Assembly: GCA_017515925.1 (NCBI GenBank)
Contig: JAFWEB010000047.1
Span: forward strand, 1-5,782
Length of the DNA stretch: 5,782 nt
Source: Candidatus Saccharimonadota bacterium
GTDB lineage: Bacteria; Patescibacteriota; Saccharimonadia; Saccharimonadales; Saccharimonadaceae
Reading direction: 5' to 3'
Each line of letters opens with the position of its first letter. Within the stretch, counting starts at the first letter, position 1. Below the pieces are notes generated by a model. The model saw only the letters and a list, made by a program, of their open reading frames with translations. It ran no database searches and was not told where the DNA came from. A program made the position numbers and the translations under genes. Positions 5,190 through 5,782 of the stretch are shown piece by piece.

Positions 5190-5782
5190 GAGAATATTTT
5201 AATTCGTTACCACGCGACATTAGAAAGTATTTTTTGATTCTCAGTCCCGATTTTCCAGAGTGGCTTGAGGATTATATTGCCACGCCCGCAATGCAGAGGC
5301 TCAGCCATGTCTCCCAAATGTGTGGAACTAATTTCCTCAAACTATATGATACACCTAGAGAATACAGCATTTTGGATCATAGCGTTGGTACTGCACTGAT
5401 TGTTTGGCATTTCTCTCGCGATCAAAAACAAACTCTTGCTGCATTATTCCATGATATTTCCTCACCCGCCTTCAAACACTGCATTGATATCATGAATGGT
5501 GACGCCAAGAATCAGGAATCCACCGAGAAATCCACCTACGACACTATCAAATCTTCGTCCGAAATTTGTAAGTTGCTTCGCCGCGACCATATTAGACCAA
5601 AAGAAGTTGCCGACTATCATCAATACCCAATTGCCGACAACGACAGCCCTAGGCTCTCTGCAGATCGGCTAGAATATAACTTTATGAACGCATATCTAGT
5701 ACGAGATTATGGGGCCAAACTACCACTTTCAAAAATTGCAAGGTTTTATAATAATCTAGTAATTGGGCAAAATAAAGACGGG
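5183..5782 (+). CDS. HD-domain phosphohydrolase-like protein, N-terminal part
   Basis: A reading frame of 200 codons runs off the right edge without a stop. The HD metal-binding signature is visible: H66 in YSILDHSVG, the H90-D91 doublet in LAALFHDISSPAF, and a later aspartate, probably D161 in SADRLEY. This spacing fits HD-superfamily hydrolases, which cleave phosphomonoesters or phosphodiesters of nucleotides and signalling molecules; the substrate here cannot be told. Residues 1-60 are a leading segment without a recognised fold. No signal peptide or membrane segment is seen, so it is probably cytoplasmic. ATG 5183 is the first start after the in-frame TAA at 5171 and follows its own promoter. 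The gene lies 19 nt after lysS. Confidence 0.85.
   Translation, partial: MQGEYFNSLPRDIRKYFLILSPDFPEWLEDYIATPAMQRLSHVSQMCGTNFLKLYDTPREYSILDHSVGTALIVWHFSRDQKQTLAALFHDISSPAFKHCIDIMNGDAKNQESTEKSTYDTIKSSSEICKLLRRDHIRPKEVADYHQYPIADNDSPRLSADRLEYNFMNAYLVRDYGAKLPLSKIARFYNNLVIGQNKDG

Overview
The window looks like a stretch of bacterial chromosome from a small-genome lineage. Candidatus Saccharibacteria (TM7) or a related Patescibacteria/CPR group is the best guess. This rests on a short prolyl-tRNA synthetase with no editing insertion, a class II lysyl-tRNA synthetase with an atypical motif 3, and housekeeping genes packed on one strand with almost no spacers. The taxonomic call is inference, since no marker gene such as 16S rRNA is present. 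All stops seen are TAA or TAG, so the sequence does not show how UGA is read.

Layout, all on the + strand: (1) 3' part of a site-2 (M50/RseP-like) intramembrane metalloprotease, cut by the left edge; (2) a CPBP-family membrane protease whose Shine-Dalgarno sequence overlaps the preceding stop codon; (3) proS; (4) greA, overlapping the end of proS by 17 nt; (5) a non-coding stretch of about 500 bases (3093-3660) that holds an apparent independent RNA gene of about 440 nt; (6) lysS; (7) the first 200 codons of an HD-domain phosphohydrolase-like protein, cut by the right edge. Information-processing genes (proS, greA, lysS) lie beside two membrane proteases.

Two things stand out. First, the region between greA and lysS has a near-consensus promoter (TTGACT, 17-bp spacer, extended TATAAT), then dense helix-forming sequence, then a 9-bp GC-rich stem followed by a T-rich tract. 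I could not match it to tmRNA, RNase P RNA, SRP RNA, 6S RNA or a T-box, so it is the best candidate for an undescribed structured RNA. Second, the starts of proS, greA, lysS and the HD gene lie only 6-8 nt after a good -10 box and have no Shine-Dalgarno sequence. This predicts leaderless or nearly leaderless mRNAs. Only the operon-internal CPBP gene has a strong ribosome binding site. The RNA gene promoter has the same spacing to an ATG that opens a 10-residue reading frame.
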